Origin: Clostridia bacterium
GTDB taxonomy: Bacteria > Bacillota > Clostridia > Christensenellales > Aristaeellaceae
DNA: 64,000 bases
Direction of reading: 5' to 3'
NCBI GenBank assembly: GCA_017534885.1
Contig: JAFXVR010000024.1
Span: 20,211 to 84,210 of the forward strand
Within the stretch, counting starts at the first letter, position 1. Every line of letters starts with the position of its first letter. Position numbers and translations under genes: made by a program. Below are positions 32,981 through 45,686 of this stretch, piece after piece. The notes beneath the pieces are model-generated. The model did not search any database and was not told the origin of the DNA. It saw nothing but the letters and a program-made list of their open reading frames with translations.

Positions 32981-33062
32981 GGTCTTTTGGAAGAGGATGA
33001 GGGGGTTTGGGGGAGAAGGGGAAACCTTTTCTTCCAAGAAAAGGTTTCCCCTTCTCCCCCAA
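32981..33062 (+). repeat. Long palindromic repeat, family 1 copy A
   Basis: A perfect 25-bp inverted repeat with a 2-base loop (33009-33033 and 33036-33060), preceded by the family lead segment TCTTTTGGAAGAGG. It ends three bases before the ribosome site of the GH28 gene. Confidence 0.9.
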
Positions 33063-33075
33063 GAGGAGGTATACG

Positions 33076-34344
33076 ATGGACTATGATCCTTTGAAGTATG
33101 GCGCGCTGGCGGACGGGGTTACGGATGACGGGAAGGCGATTCAGGCGGCGATTGACGCATGCGCGGCGGCGGGAGGCGGGCGTGTGCCGCTCCGGTCGGG
33201 GCGGGTCTACCGGTCGTCGTCGCTGCGGCTGAAGAGCCATGTGGAGCTGCACTTGGAGGGCGGAAGCGTGCTCCTGGCGCCGGACCGGCTGGAGGGATAT
33301 TTCCGGCCAGACCAGCCGCAGACGGACGGAAGCGCGTCCAATGTGGGCACGCCGGTGACGGGCAAGCCTTCCTGGGTTTTCCTGTACGCCTATGGCGCGG
33401 AGCATGCCCGGGTGACCGGCAGCGGCGTGATCGACGGCAGCGGCTCGGCCTTTGTGAAGCGGGTGTCGCCCTGGTATGTTACCGGCGACTTTTACCCCAG
33501 GCCCACGCTGATCTACTTTGAGAACTGCCGCCACCTGACCTTCCGGGACACGGTCATGCGGAATGTGGCCTTCTGGACACTGCACCTGGGCGGCTGTGAG
33601 GACGTGCTGATCGACGCCATCCGCATCCTGAACCCGCTGGACGTGGCCAACTCGGACGGCATCGACGTGGATCACTCGCGCTATGTGCGCATCCGGGACT
33701 GCCACATCGAGTGCGCGGACGACTGCGTATGCATGAAGAACACCCTTGGCAACCGCGAGTACCTCCACACCCGGGGCGTTATCGTCAGCGGCTGTACGCT
33801 GATTTCCACTAGCGCCGCGCTGAAGATCGGCACCGAGGGCGTGGACGACTTTGAGGACATCCTGTTCACCGACTGTGTGATCGACCGCAGCAACCGCGGC
33901 TTGTCCATCCAGGTGCGCGACGCGGGGAACGTGCGCAACGTGTCGTTCACCAACATCAGCGTGCGCACCCGGCGCTTCGCCGACAGCTGGTGGGGCTGCG
34001 CCGAGCCCATCGCCGTGACCGCGGTGGATCGCACGGCGGCTATCCCCGGCGGGCGCGTGGACAACATCCGCTTTGCGAACATCGACTGCGAGGGCGAGAA
34101 CGGCGCGGTCTTCTACGGCCTGCCCGGCCGCCTGGGCGACATCAGCCTGGAAAACGTGCGCATCGCCCTGAAGGCCACCAGCCGCTGGCCCAAAAACCGC
34201 TACGACCTGCGCCCCGGCGAGGGCATGGCCGTCTCCGAACACTCCTCCGTGCCCCTGCTGACCAACGGCGAAGCCCGGCTGAGCCTCCGCAATGTGAGGC
34301 TGATCGGGTTCAACGGGGAGGAGACCGGGGTGGAAACCATGTGA
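33076..34344 (+). CDS. Glycoside hydrolase family 28 (polygalacturonase-like)
   Basis: 422 residues, right-handed beta-helix. The start DYDPLKYGALADGVTDDGKA is the classic GH28/pectate-lyase_3 N-terminus. The catalytic region has NSDGIDVDHS and ADDCVCMK (two of the three catalytic Asp in adjacent positions), then SAALKIGTEG and RGLSIQ where polygalacturonases have the GHG and RIK elements. Loss of GHG suggests a subfamily with other specificity, such as rhamnogalacturonan-derived oligosaccharides. No signal peptide, so it likely acts on imported oligomers. GAGGAGG precedes ATG 33076, directly after a 25-bp palindrome. Confidence 0.88.
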   Translation: MDYDPLKYGALADGVTDDGKAIQAAIDACAAAGGGRVPLRSGRVYRSSSLRLKSHVELHLEGGSVLLAPDRLEGYFRPDQPQTDGSASNVGTPVTGKPSWVFLYAYGAEHARVTGSGVIDGSGSAFVKRVSPWYVTGDFYPRPTLIYFENCRHLTFRDTVMRNVAFWTLHLGGCEDVLIDAIRILNPLDVANSDGIDVDHSRYVRIRDCHIECADDCVCMKNTLGNREYLHTRGVIVSGCTLISTSAALKIGTEGVDDFEDILFTDCVIDRSNRGLSIQVRDAGNVRNVSFTNISVRTRRFADSWWGCAEPIAVTAVDRTAAIPGGRVDNIRFANIDCEGENGAVFYGLPGRLGDISLENVRIALKATSRWPKNRYDLRPGEGMAVSEHSSVPLLTNGEARLSLRNVRLIGFNGEETGVETM

Positions 34345-34402
34345 CAAGGGCCGCACCTCCGGCCTTGGCGGACCGGCCCGACTGAAGCGGTTCAGCATTA
34401 CA

Positions 34403-34439
34403 AAACCCCTGACTGCCGATTATGTGCAGCCAGGGGTTT
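34403..34439. terminator. Bidirectional terminator between GH28 and the LRR gene
   Basis: AAACCCCTG / CAGGGGTTT stem extended by ACTGC/GCAGC, followed by TTTTG on the minus strand. Confidence 0.8.
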
Positions 34440-34503
34440 CGCGTCTGCGGTCAGGGCCCGAAGGAGCGCGGGAAAACCGCTGATGCGGATGGTTCCGTGT
34501 GCC

Positions 34504-36732
34504 TCACTCCCGCACCGCGTAGACGCCTGTGTTGTCAAACGCGCCGTTGCCCAGGGTGCAGTTCCGGGGAATGCGCACCACGCCCTGCAGGCCGGTGCAG
34601 TTCTGGAAGGCGTAGTCGCCGATGCTGGTGATGGTGGAGGGGATGACCAGGGTGCAGTTGAAGCCGGCGCAGTCCGCAAAGGCGTAGTAGGCGATCGTGC
34701 GGGCTTTTGAGGACAGGGTCAGGCCGGTGAAGCCTGAGCAGTACCGGAAGGCGTATTTGGGGATATTGACGGCGGCCTGCGGGAGAACCAGGTTGCCCGT
34801 GAAGCCGCTGCAGCTGGTGAACGCGCCGTCGCCGATGGAATTCAGGGTGGAGGGGAGGAGGAGGCTCCCGTTGAAGCCCGAGCAGCTGGCGAAGGCGGAC
34901 TGGCCGACGCTGGTAACGCCCTCGGGAATGACCAGGGAGCCGGTAAAACCTTTGCAGTTCTGGAAGGCGGAATTGTCGATTTTCACAAGGCTCTGGGAGA
35001 GGGTCAGCGTTCCGTTGAAGCCGCTGCAGTCGGCAAAGGAGCTGACGCCTATGGTCGTGCAGGCGTCGGGAATGGACAGGGAGCCGGTGAAGCCGCTGCA
35101 GCCCATGAAGGCTTTGTTGTAGATTGATTTGACGCCGGCGGGCAGCTTCAGGACGCCGTTGAAACCTGTGCAGCCCGAGAAGGTGACGGCGGAGACAGAG
35201 GTGAGGGAGTCGGGCAGGGTCAGGCTGCCGGTCAGGCCTGTGCAGTTCTGGAAGGCGCCGCTGCCGAGTGAAGTCAGGCTCTGGGGGAGGTTCAGCCCGG
35301 TCAGGCCGGTGCAGCCGCTGAAGGCGTAATCACCGATGGTTTTGACCTTTGCCGGGATGTCCAGGACGCCGGTGAGGCCGGTGCACTGGTAGAAGGTATT
35401 GTAGGAGATGGCGGTCAGGCTCTCCGGGAAGACCACGCTGGTGAAGCCGCTGCAGGCCGAGAAGGCGTGGTGGCGGATCTCCGCCACCCCCTCCGGGATG
35501 AGCAGGGTGCCGGTCAGCTTTTTGCAGCCGGTGAAGACGTAGGAGCGGATGAGCTTCAGGCCGCTGGGTAGGATCAGCGGGCCGCTCAGCCTGCTGCAGC
35601 TCTCGAAGCACTGCTGGGGGAGCTCGGTCAGGCCTTTGGACAGGGTCAGGCTGGTGAAGCCCGAGCAGTAGCGGAAGGCGCCGTCGCCCATTTCCGTCAC
35701 CGAGTCTGGAATGTCCAGGGGACCTGTGAGCCCTGTGCAGCCGTAGAAGGCGTACTTGCCGATCTTCACCAGCTTCGCGGGCAGGCGGATCTCGCCCGTC
35801 AGATCCTTCAGGCCCTTGAAGGCCTCGCCGCTGATGACGGTGACATCCACGCCGCGCACCTGGTCGACGAAGTCCAGCGCGGTCAGCCCAGCCTCGCAGC
35901 CGACGGCGGTGAGTTCACCCTCATAGTACACGTACTTGATGCCGTTCACGGTTTCCGCCCAGTACTCGGGCTCAGCGTTGGGATCCCGGGTGGCAGTGGG
36001 TTCGGGCGTGGGCTCAGGGGTGGGTTCGGGGGTGGGGTTGGGGTCGGCCAGGGTCTGCCAGCCGATGTTCTGAATGTTCTGCTGGCCCGTGCCGGTGTCC
36101 GTCACCACGATGTACACGTTGAACTTCCCGCCGTAGCCAGGGGTGGCGGCCACGCGTTTGTCAGCGGAATAAAAATAGTTGACGGGCTTTGAGTCCGCGT
36201 CATAAATGTTGTAGGCGATGGTGACCTCGCCGCTCTGGCAGCGGATGGCCGGGCGGTCCACAAAGATGGACTGCCTGTCCGGGGAGAGCTCAAAGGTGGC
36301 CAGACCAACGCTCAGCCCCTCGCCCCGGGGCCAGGAGAGCTTCTGCCAGCCGATGTTCTGCGAGCGGCTCTCCCCGGTGCCGTCGGTCACCACCACAAAG
36401 ACGTTGAACAGGCCGCCGTAGCCCGGCGTGACCGCCACGCGCTTCTCGGCGGAATAGAAATAGTTGACCGGGTTGGAGGCCTGGTCGTACAGGTTGTAGG
36501 CGATGCGCAGCTCCCCGGACGCGCCGGTGATCTCCGGGCGGTCGATAAAGATGGACTGCCGGTCTTCGCTGATCTCAAAGCTCAGCGGTCCGACAGCCAG
36601 CGCCTTGTTCTCCTCCGCCAGGCTGTCAATCTCCTCCACCAGCGCATCCAGGCTCAGCGCCTCCGCCGCCGCGCCCGCCATGGCCAGCAGCGCCAGGGTC
36701 AGCGCCAGAAACAGCGCAATACAGTGCTTCAT
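34504..36732 (-). CDS. Secreted BspA-like LRR protein with two N-terminal beta modules and a PTPEPT linker
   Basis: 742 residues. Signal peptide 1-23 (MKHCIALFLALTLALLAMAG). Two tandem modules at about 48-134 and 139-226 with IFIDRPEITG, NPVNYFYS, TPGYGG and QNIGWQ. A Pro-Thr-Glu linker (TPEPTPEPTPEP) follows, then about 18 LRR_5 repeats (IGDYAFSGCTGLTGLNLP-like). Nearly the same architecture as the 3083-5188 gene, so the two are paralogues. CGGGAGG decides ATG 36732. No anchor motif is seen at the C-terminus. Probable surface adhesin or glycan-binding protein; ligand unknown. Confidence 0.9.
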   Translation of the reverse strand: MKHCIALFLALTLALLAMAGAAAEALSLDALVEEIDSLAEENKALAVGPLSFEISEDRQSIFIDRPEITGASGELRIAYNLYDQASNPVNYFYSAEKRVAVTPGYGGLFNVFVVVTDGTGESRSQNIGWQKLSWPRGEGLSVGLATFELSPDRQSIFVDRPAIRCQSGEVTIAYNIYDADSKPVNYFYSADKRVAATPGYGGKFNVYIVVTDTGTGQQNIQNIGWQTLADPNPTPEPTPEPTPEPTATRDPNAEPEYWAETVNGIKYVYYEGELTAVGCEAGLTALDFVDQVRGVDVTVISGEAFKGLKDLTGEIRLPAKLVKIGKYAFYGCTGLTGPLDIPDSVTEMGDGAFRYCSGFTSLTLSKGLTELPQQCFESCSRLSGPLILPSGLKLIRSYVFTGCKKLTGTLLIPEGVAEIRHHAFSACSGFTSVVFPESLTAISYNTFYQCTGLTGVLDIPAKVKTIGDYAFSGCTGLTGLNLPQSLTSLGSGAFQNCTGLTGSLTLPDSLTSVSAVTFSGCTGFNGVLKLPAGVKSIYNKAFMGCSGFTGSLSIPDACTTIGVSSFADCSGFNGTLTLSQSLVKIDNSAFQNCKGFTGSLVIPEGVTSVGQSAFASCSGFNGSLLLPSTLNSIGDGAFTSCSGFTGNLVLPQAAVNIPKYAFRYCSGFTGLTLSSKARTIAYYAFADCAGFNCTLVIPSTITSIGDYAFQNCTGLQGVVRIPRNCTLGNGAFDNTGVYAVRE

Positions 36733-36781
36733 ATGAAAACCTCCCGCGACAGACAGGGCTGATGATGATTCTGCTGTTGAT

Positions 36782-36810
36782 ATCTTAGCGGAAGGGGAGG
36801 GAAAAGTCAA
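36782..36810 (-). promoter_or_regulatory. Promoter of the second LRR gene
   Basis: Minus strand TTGACT, 17-base spacer, TAAGAT. Confidence 0.8.
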
Positions 36811-36953
36811 GAAGTCACAAAAAAAGCCCTCCGGGGGGAGCACAAAAAAGCCCTCCAGGGGGGAGGCCGTGAATGACCGATGTGCAAACGGTAAACAGCA
36901 AACAAAAAGCCGAGACGGCTTGACAGCAATCATATACCATCCCCCCTCCGGCA

Positions 36954-37033
36954 AAAGTTCTTTGGAAGAGGAAAGGGGGTTTGGGGGGAAGGGGAAACCT
37001 TTCTTTCAAGAAAGGTTTCCCCTTCCCCCCAAA
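36954..37033 (+). repeat. Long palindromic repeat, family 1 copy B
   Basis: A perfect 23-bp inverted repeat with a 2-base loop (36983-37005 and 37008-37030), preceded by AAAAGTTCTTTGGAAGAGG. It lies 11 bp beyond the carB stop codon. Confidence 0.9.
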
Positions 37034-37043
37034 GAAACGCGAT

Positions 37044-40259
<3,216 letters not shown>

Positions 40260-40336
40260 AACTGCCCCTTCCCGCGTCCGCTCCAGCTGACGCGCCTCCG
40301 ATCCATACAGCCGCAGCCCCCGCTGCGCCGCTCCCC

Positions 40337-40365
40337 ATCATAGCAAGATCTGGGGGGTGTGGCAA
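40337..40365 (-). promoter_or_regulatory. Promoter of carB
   Basis: Minus strand TTGCCA, 17-base spacer, TATGAT. The remaining 40366-40560 stretch shows no gene or clear riboswitch. Confidence 0.65.
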
Positions 40366-40566
40366 GTACTTTTTTTGTATTGTAAGAGCTGTTAGCTATT
40401 AGCTCAGTTTGACAGGCGGGGAACGGCGGGGGTTGGGATAAGCCAGGGCAATCGCTGACAAACCAATGGATAAATGCGACGATAAGAACAACCCTGTTTC
40501 CGGGCCTGCGCTTCATTTGTATGATCCCACTGCAATGATCTGATCCATATCTGCTCTATATAGTTA

Positions 40567-40647
40567 AAAATCTTTTGAAGATGGGATGGGGGTCTGGGGG
40601 AAGGGAAGGAACTTTTCTTCAGAAAAGATCCTTCCCTTCCCCCAGGA
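40567..40647 (+). repeat. Long palindromic repeat, family 1 copy C
   Basis: 25-bp inverted repeat with one mismatch and a 2-base loop (40594-40618 and 40621-40645). It lies just upstream of the mutS2-like promoter. Confidence 0.85.
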
Positions 40648-40664
40648 TCCGTAAACTATTGCCC

Positions 40665-40693
40665 TTGACACCGGGCGCTTCCGCCGTTATAAT
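40665..40693 (+). promoter_or_regulatory. Promoter of the mutS2-like gene, with a long leader
   Basis: TTGACA, 17-base spacer, TATAAT, perfect consensus. The leader to ATG 40928 is about 230 bases and contains CGGGCGCTTTTTTCG; I could not assign a known riboswitch or T-box to it. Confidence 0.85.
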
Positions 40694-40927
40694 GATGCTG
40701 ACAGTGATCCCGACAACAAGCGGGCAAGCCTGGGGAGGTAGCGTTTGGAATCGGTTCGGTAACGGGGAGCATGGTTTGATGTGATGAGGCGGTGACATGG
40801 CCGCTTTGTTTGCTGACGCCATGACGCGGTACGGACGGATGCCGGGCGCTTTTTTCGTGGTGTTCCGCCGGGCCGCTCTCCCCGATATCCTGTTCATGTC
40901 ATCAACAGATGGAACAGGAGAGTCCGC

Positions 40928-42889
40928 ATGACACAGGATATGATTTCCCTGGGTTTTGACCAGATCGTTTCACAATTGCAGGAACAGGCTGTCTCGAAGG
41001 CCGCGCGCACTGCGCTGGAGGGCACGGCGCCGTACATGAGCGAGGGCCTTTGCCGCGCCCGGATGGAGGAGACCACCGCCGCCCGTCGGGTGATGGAGAA
41101 CGCGGGCACACCGCCACTGACGGAGACGGAGGAGACGGAAACCGGCCTCACCGGGGCGCTGCAGGGCGGCATGCTGCTGCCGGCTCAGCTGGCCTGCGCC
41201 GCGCGCTTCTGCGGCTCTGTCCGCCGCCTGCGCCGGTATTTGATCGGCGCGCAGGCCTTCAGCGCGGGCATCGCCTCCTGGCACGCAGAGCTGCCCGACC
41301 TGGACAGCCTGGAGGAGGAAATCGACCGATCGATCCGCGAGGACACCGTGCTGGACGAGGCCTCCCCGGCCCTGCGGAACCTGCGCCGCCAGCGGGAGCA
41401 CACCGAGCAGGGCATCCGCGACCGGCTGAATCAGCTGATCCTCCGCCACAAAAAGGAGCTGGCGGACAGCTACATCACCCAGCGGGGCGGTGCCTGGGTG
41501 CTGCCGGTCCAGAAGCGCTTCCAGAGCCAGTTCCCCGGCCGCGTGGTGGACGCCTCCGGCAAGGGGGCTACCGTGTTCATGGAGCCCTCCGCTGTGCAGA
41601 CCCTGCGGCAGACGCTGGATCAGCTGCTGATTGACATCGACATGGAGGAGCGCCGCGTGCTCTGGGCCCTCAGCGACCGGGTGGCCGCCGAGGCTGAGCC
41701 CCTGCGCAGGGCGATCCGGGTGATGACAGACCTGGACGCGCTTTTTGCCCGGGCCAAGCTGAGCCTCGCCATGGATGCCCGGCCGGCGGAGATCACCGCA
41801 GAGCGCCGTTTCTGCCTGAGGGGCGCGCGCCATCCGCTGCTGAACCGGGAAGCCTGCGTGCCCCTGGACCTCGAAATGGCCCTGCCGGACGCGGGGATCG
41901 CGGTCACCGGGCCGAACACCGGCGGCAAGACCGTGTGCCTGAAGACCGTCGGCCTGCTGACGCTGATGGCTCAGAGCGGTCTGCACATCCCCTGCACGGA
42001 GGGCACCGTCATCGGGATGATGGACCGGGTGCTCTGCGACATCGGCGACAGCCAGAGCATCAGCCAGAACCTGTCGACCTTCTCCGGCCACATGACCAAT
42101 GTGATCCGCATCCTCGGGGAGTGCAGCCGGGACAGTCTGGTGCTGCTGGACGAGCTGGGCAGCGGCACAGACCCCGCGGAGGGCACCGGGCTGGCCGCGG
42201 CCATCCTGGAAGAGCTGGCCCGGCGCGGCTGCTTCTTCATGGTGACCACCCACGATCCACAGATCAAGCAGTGGGCGGAGCAGACGCCTCGGGTGATCCC
42301 CGGACGGATGGCCTTTGACCGCGCCACGCTGAAGCCCCTGTACCGCCTGGAGCTGGGCCGGAGCGGCGAGAGCTGCGCCATTGAGATCGCCCGGCGGCTG
42401 GGCATGGACGGCGGCCTGCTGGAGCGGGCCCGGCAGGTGGCGGATGGCGGGGTGGGCACGGCGGCTAAGGAGCCGCGGAGACCGATGCGCGTGCCCGCCA
42501 CCCGCCTGCAGCGCCTGCAGCAGAAGACGGAGGGCCATTTTGAGCGCTTCGCCATGGGCGACAGCGTGCTGCTGCTGCCCGACAGGAAGAACGCCATTGT
42601 GTATCAGCCGGCGGACGATGAGGGCAATGTGGTGATTCAGCTGCAGGGGCAGAAGCTGACGGTGCGGCATAACCGGCTGAAGCTGCTGGTGCCGGCCTCG
42701 GAGCTGTACCCGCCGGACTATGATTTCTCCATCATCTTTGACACGGTGGCCAACCGGAAGGCCGCCCACACCATGGCGCGCAAGTTTGACCCCAATGCGG
42801 TGATCGTGCACAGCGAGGGCCGGCCCGCCGAACAGAACGAAAGGATCGAAAACAACAATGATTCGGATGTCAAAAGGCCGCTTTCATGA
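40928..42889 (+). CDS. MutS2-like ATPase lacking the Smr domain
   Basis: 653 residues versus about 780 for full MutS2. MutS core and lever helices are followed by Walker A TGPNTGGKTVCLKT, the SQNLSTFSGHM segment, Walker B SLVLLDELGSGTDPAEG and THDPQIKQWA. After the ATPase there is a KOW-like region (GDSVLLLPDRKNAIVY) and a divergent end; the Smr endonuclease domain of MutS2 is absent. Such proteins may act in ribosome collision rescue or recombination control without cutting. The last 8 codons lie inside a long inverted repeat (42866-42973), so the natural C-terminus may have been altered by an insertion. Confidence 0.88.
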   Translation: MTQDMISLGFDQIVSQLQEQAVSKAARTALEGTAPYMSEGLCRARMEETTAARRVMENAGTPPLTETEETETGLTGALQGGMLLPAQLACAARFCGSVRRLRRYLIGAQAFSAGIASWHAELPDLDSLEEEIDRSIREDTVLDEASPALRNLRRQREHTEQGIRDRLNQLILRHKKELADSYITQRGGAWVLPVQKRFQSQFPGRVVDASGKGATVFMEPSAVQTLRQTLDQLLIDIDMEERRVLWALSDRVAAEAEPLRRAIRVMTDLDALFARAKLSLAMDARPAEITAERRFCLRGARHPLLNREACVPLDLEMALPDAGIAVTGPNTGGKTVCLKTVGLLTLMAQSGLHIPCTEGTVIGMMDRVLCDIGDSQSISQNLSTFSGHMTNVIRILGECSRDSLVLLDELGSGTDPAEGTGLAAAILEELARRGCFFMVTTHDPQIKQWAEQTPRVIPGRMAFDRATLKPLYRLELGRSGESCAIEIARRLGMDGGLLERARQVADGGVGTAAKEPRRPMRVPATRLQRLQQKTEGHFERFAMGDSVLLLPDRKNAIVYQPADDEGNVVIQLQGQKLTVRHNRLKLLVPASELYPPDYDFSIIFDTVANRKAAHTMARKFDPNAVIVHSEGRPAEQNERIENNNDSDVKRPLS

Positions 42890-42973
42890 ACTGAGCCACG
42901 ACTGGTTGTGGAAGACAGCGGAAATCACCACAACCAGTCGTGGCTCCAAGGTTGAAAGCGCCCTTTTGTCACC
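42866..42973. repeat. Long imperfect inverted repeat overlapping the mutS2-like 3' end
   Basis: The inner 19-bp arms are perfect (42893-42911 and 42928-42946, GAGCCACGACTGGTTGTGG and its complement). The homology extends outward through TGTCAAAAGG-CCGCTTTCA on the left and its near-complement on the right, about 45 bases per arm. It overlaps the last codons of the mutS2-like gene. Confidence 0.8.
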
Positions 42974-42983
42974 CTTACCAACA

Positions 42984-43700
42984 ATGAATAGGATCGAAAA
43001 GTACCGCGATTTCTTCACCAAAGACTGCCTGATGGGGCCGAATTCGATCCGGCTGCTGGACGAACTGCTCCGCCGGAATTCCTTCGGCGCGCCCTCCGGA
43101 CGGGTGCTCGACCTGGGCTGCGGCAGGACGCTGACCTCGGCCTTCCTGGCCCGTGAAACCCCTGCGGACACCGTGTACGCCTTCGACCTATGGATTTCCG
43201 CCACCGACAACTGGGAGCGCATCCGCAGCCTTGGCCTGGCGGACAGGATCGTCCCGATCCACGGGGACGCGCTGGCTCTGCCCTTCGCCCAGGGCTGGTT
43301 TGACGCGATGGTCAGCGTGGACGCCTACCACTATTTCGGCTGCAGGGAAGGCGTGTTCGCGCAAAAAATCCTGCCGTATGTGCGGCAGGGCGGTTCGGTG
43401 ATGATCGCGGTGCCCGGGCTGAAGGCTGAGCCCCGGGGCGAGCTCCGCAGCCTGTTTGATGCCTGGGCCGGCGCCGAGGACGCGCTGTGCTTCCACACCT
43501 GCGCCTGGTGGAAAAACCTGCTGGAAAAGGAGGGAGCAAATCAGTGCGAGATCGCCGTCCTCGAGGCGGAATGCTTTGATGCTGCCTGGCAGGACTGGTT
43601 CGACACCGGCCACGAATACGCGCTCCGGGATCAGGAAGTTCTGAAGCAGGGGCTGGATCAGGTGCTGAATTTCGCGCTGATTCATGGGAGAAAAAAGTGA
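42984..43700 (+). CDS. SAM-dependent methyltransferase (class I)
   Basis: 238 residues. RVLDLGCGRTLTSAFLA is motif I, followed by DTVYAFDLWISATDNWERIR, IHGDALALPF and DAMVSVDAYHYFG, a Methyltransf_11-type fold. Substrate unknown. No good ribosome site is seen before ATG 42984, since the preceding DNA belongs to an inverted repeat; an upstream ATG at 42858 would put the repeat inside the protein and is less likely. Confidence 0.82.
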   Translation: MNRIEKYRDFFTKDCLMGPNSIRLLDELLRRNSFGAPSGRVLDLGCGRTLTSAFLARETPADTVYAFDLWISATDNWERIRSLGLADRIVPIHGDALALPFAQGWFDAMVSVDAYHYFGCREGVFAQKILPYVRQGGSVMIAVPGLKAEPRGELRSLFDAWAGAEDALCFHTCAWWKNLLEKEGANQCEIAVLEAECFDAAWQDWFDTGHEYALRDQEVLKQGLDQVLNFALIHGRKK

Positions 43701-43817
43701 GAGGGGAAATCTGATGTGCGTTTCCCGCCGCGGGCAGACCGCTCCCGGACTGGCGTGCCCGCCTCCTCTCACAGCGGATGAACGGCGCAGTCTTCAGCCT
43801 TCAGCCTGCGCTTCTCC

Positions 43818-45176
43818 TCATTGCAGACGGCCGTTCCGGAGATCTTCCGCCAGCAGGAAGCACGCATACAGCGGAACAGTCAGCAGCTGCTGTTCCTCTG
43901 AATAGCCATACCGGTTGGCGGACAGCTTGACCGCCAGGCCGTTCCGGTTGTGATTCCTGAACTTGACCAGCGAATTGAGCGTTCCCCGGCCCCGTTTTAC
44001 ATCAATGGGAATGATTTGTCCGCCGGATTCGGCGACGAATTCCATTTCAGCGGAGCTTTTTCCCTTCCAGTAGAACAGCGGGATTCCCTTGGCGATGAGC
44101 TCGTTGGCGGCATAGTTTTCAAAGAAGATGCCGGAGAGGGTGTTCTGCTGGTCTTTCAGCAGAAAGGAGGACGCGTTCTCTCCGCTCTCATAGGAGAACA
44201 TGCCGATGTCGTGCAGATAGAGCCTGAAGGAGGAGTCATCCTCCTGAATCAGCAGCGCGGTGATGTGCTCCGGCAGCTGCCAGGACTGATGAACCACCTG
44301 CGCGGTGGTCAGCCAGTCGATCGGCGTCCTCATGTCCCGCGTCTTGGCCTTCTCCTCAATCATGGAGCTGCGGAAGTTCTTGTTCTCTTTGTTCAGCTCC
44401 CCGTAAATGCAGCAGAAGATCGCCCTGGACCGCATCACCGATTCGGGACTGGCCTGATACAGCTCCATGTCATCGAGGTAGTTGTTGTACAGCTCCCCGA
44501 TGACAGCCCGCGCAGCCCGGTAATCCCCCGTCTCCAGAAACAGGTCAACGGCTTCAGGCATTCCTCCGATCAGCAGATAATCATAGAGCTGCTTCATCGC
44601 CAGCTCATGATAGGCCGGATCGGGAGGCTGCCTGTCCTTCCATTTCTCCCTGAGCATTTCCAGCAGAGAAGGATTCCGGTTCAGCAGAAATTCTTCAAAA
44701 GTCATGGGAAAAAGCGTCAGCTCGTTGATCTTTCCCACCGGGAACAGGTAGCTTTCCTGCTGGCGCGCGCCCCGCTTGTGGTTCAGCCGCCACAGGCGAA
44801 TCCGAACCATGGATCCTGTCGCGATCACGGGGTATTCTCTGGCGTCCTGGCAGAAATACTTCAGGGCGGTGATGATGGCCGGGCATTCCTGAATCTCATC
44901 GAACAGGAGAAGTGTATCGGATGTTATTTCGATGTTCTTTTCCACGGAGAGGAAGCGGATGATATCCTTCGGGTTCACCGTCCCCATGCAGTAATCCCGG
45001 ATGCGCTGTTCCAGGCGAAAATCAACATAGACATATTGACCCAGGTAATGTGTCTGGGCAAACTGATCTCTGAGCAGGTACGTCTTCCCGACCTGACGTG
45101 CCCCCCAGACCATCAGCGGCTTCCTGCGCGGATTGTCCTTCCAGCGGACCAGCTCCCGCATGGCCAGTCTTTCCAT
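43818..45176 (-). CDS. AAA ATPase with DUF4143-like C-terminal region
   Basis: 452 residues. MVWGARQVGKTYLLRDQFAQ contains Walker A (GARQVGKT), LLLFDEIQECP is Walker B and ATGSM is the sensor I-like segment. The C-terminal half (GIFFENYAANELIAKGIPLF, YWKGKSSAEMEFVAE, IPIDVKRGRGT) is a PD-(D/E)xK-like DUF4143 region. These abundant gut-bacterial ATPases have no settled function. The promoter is embedded in an array of degenerate repeats. Confidence 0.88.
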   Translation of the reverse strand: MERLAMRELVRWKDNPRRKPLMVWGARQVGKTYLLRDQFAQTHYLGQYVYVDFRLEQRIRDYCMGTVNPKDIIRFLSVEKNIEITSDTLLLFDEIQECPAIITALKYFCQDAREYPVIATGSMVRIRLWRLNHKRGARQQESYLFPVGKINELTLFPMTFEEFLLNRNPSLLEMLREKWKDRQPPDPAYHELAMKQLYDYLLIGGMPEAVDLFLETGDYRAARAVIGELYNNYLDDMELYQASPESVMRSRAIFCCIYGELNKENKNFRSSMIEEKAKTRDMRTPIDWLTTAQVVHQSWQLPEHITALLIQEDDSSFRLYLHDIGMFSYESGENASSFLLKDQQNTLSGIFFENYAANELIAKGIPLFYWKGKSSAEMEFVAESGGQIIPIDVKRGRGTLNSLVKFRNHNRNGLAVKLSANRYGYSEEQQLLTVPLYACFLLAEDLRNGRLQ

Positions 45177-45200
45177 TTGCCATCACCCCCCTCTGCGGTT

Positions 45201-45346
45201 ATCTTAGCATATTACTTGCACAATTTCAATGCTTTTTCAGCCTATTATTTGCACCATTTCGATTAATTGCACCATTTCGCATGTTTTCAACCGCATTAAT
45301 TGTACATTTCAGCAGGTTTTCAGCCGTATTGATTGCACCTTTTGAC
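45201..45346. repeat. Degenerate tandem repeats containing the promoter of the AAA ATPase gene
   Basis: ATTxxTTGCACCATTTCR-type units occur four to five times, interleaved with GTTTTCARCCGYATT. On the minus strand TTGAAA (45224-45229), 17 bases and TAAGAT (45201-45206) form a promoter, with the repeats lying at and upstream of the -35. Confidence 0.65.
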
Positions 45347-45347
45347 G

Positions 45348-45686
45348 TCATCCGTCTGGCGTGGATTCCCCGGAGGGCAGCCCGAAAAGGGGCTTCATGT
45401 AATCGCTTGCCTCAAAGAGGACGCGGCTGACCTCCAGGACGTCACCGCGGACGCGGCAGAAGGCGATGTACCGCTTGAAGCGCACATAGCGGATTCCCGT
45501 GAAAACGCCCATGAAAAGCAGCGGCGTTCCGGACATCGGGAATTCCTTTTTGCCGCTGACGGCTTCCCGCAGCCCGGCGACAAACCTGTCCGCCGTCACC
45601 ACGTCTCCCGAGGCCTCCAGAACGTCCGACCAGATGCTGTCCAGGTCTTCCAGCGCAGCCGGAGACCAGCGCAGTTGGCAGCTCAT
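45348..45686 (-). CDS. ParE/RelE-type toxin
   Basis: 112 residues. LRWSPAALEDLDSIWSDVLE, RFVAGLREAV, GIRYVRFKRYIAFCRVRGDV and VLEVSRVLFEASDYM follow the ParE/RelE toxin fold; the C-terminus is somewhat long. It overlaps its antitoxin gene by four bases. Targets in the family are DNA gyrase (ParE) or ribosome-bound mRNA (RelE); ParE-like by the aspartate-rich start. Confidence 0.88.
   Translation of the reverse strand: MSCQLRWSPAALEDLDSIWSDVLEASGDVVTADRFVAGLREAVSGKKEFPMSGTPLLFMGVFTGIRYVRFKRYIAFCRVRGDVLEVSRVLFEASDYMKPLFGLPSGESTPDG

Noticed and set aside
40693..40928. T-box or other riboswitch in the mutS2-like leader
   Set aside because: GGAGGTAGCG resembles but does not match the T-box core, and no specifier stem or clear terminator/antiterminator pair could be drawn.
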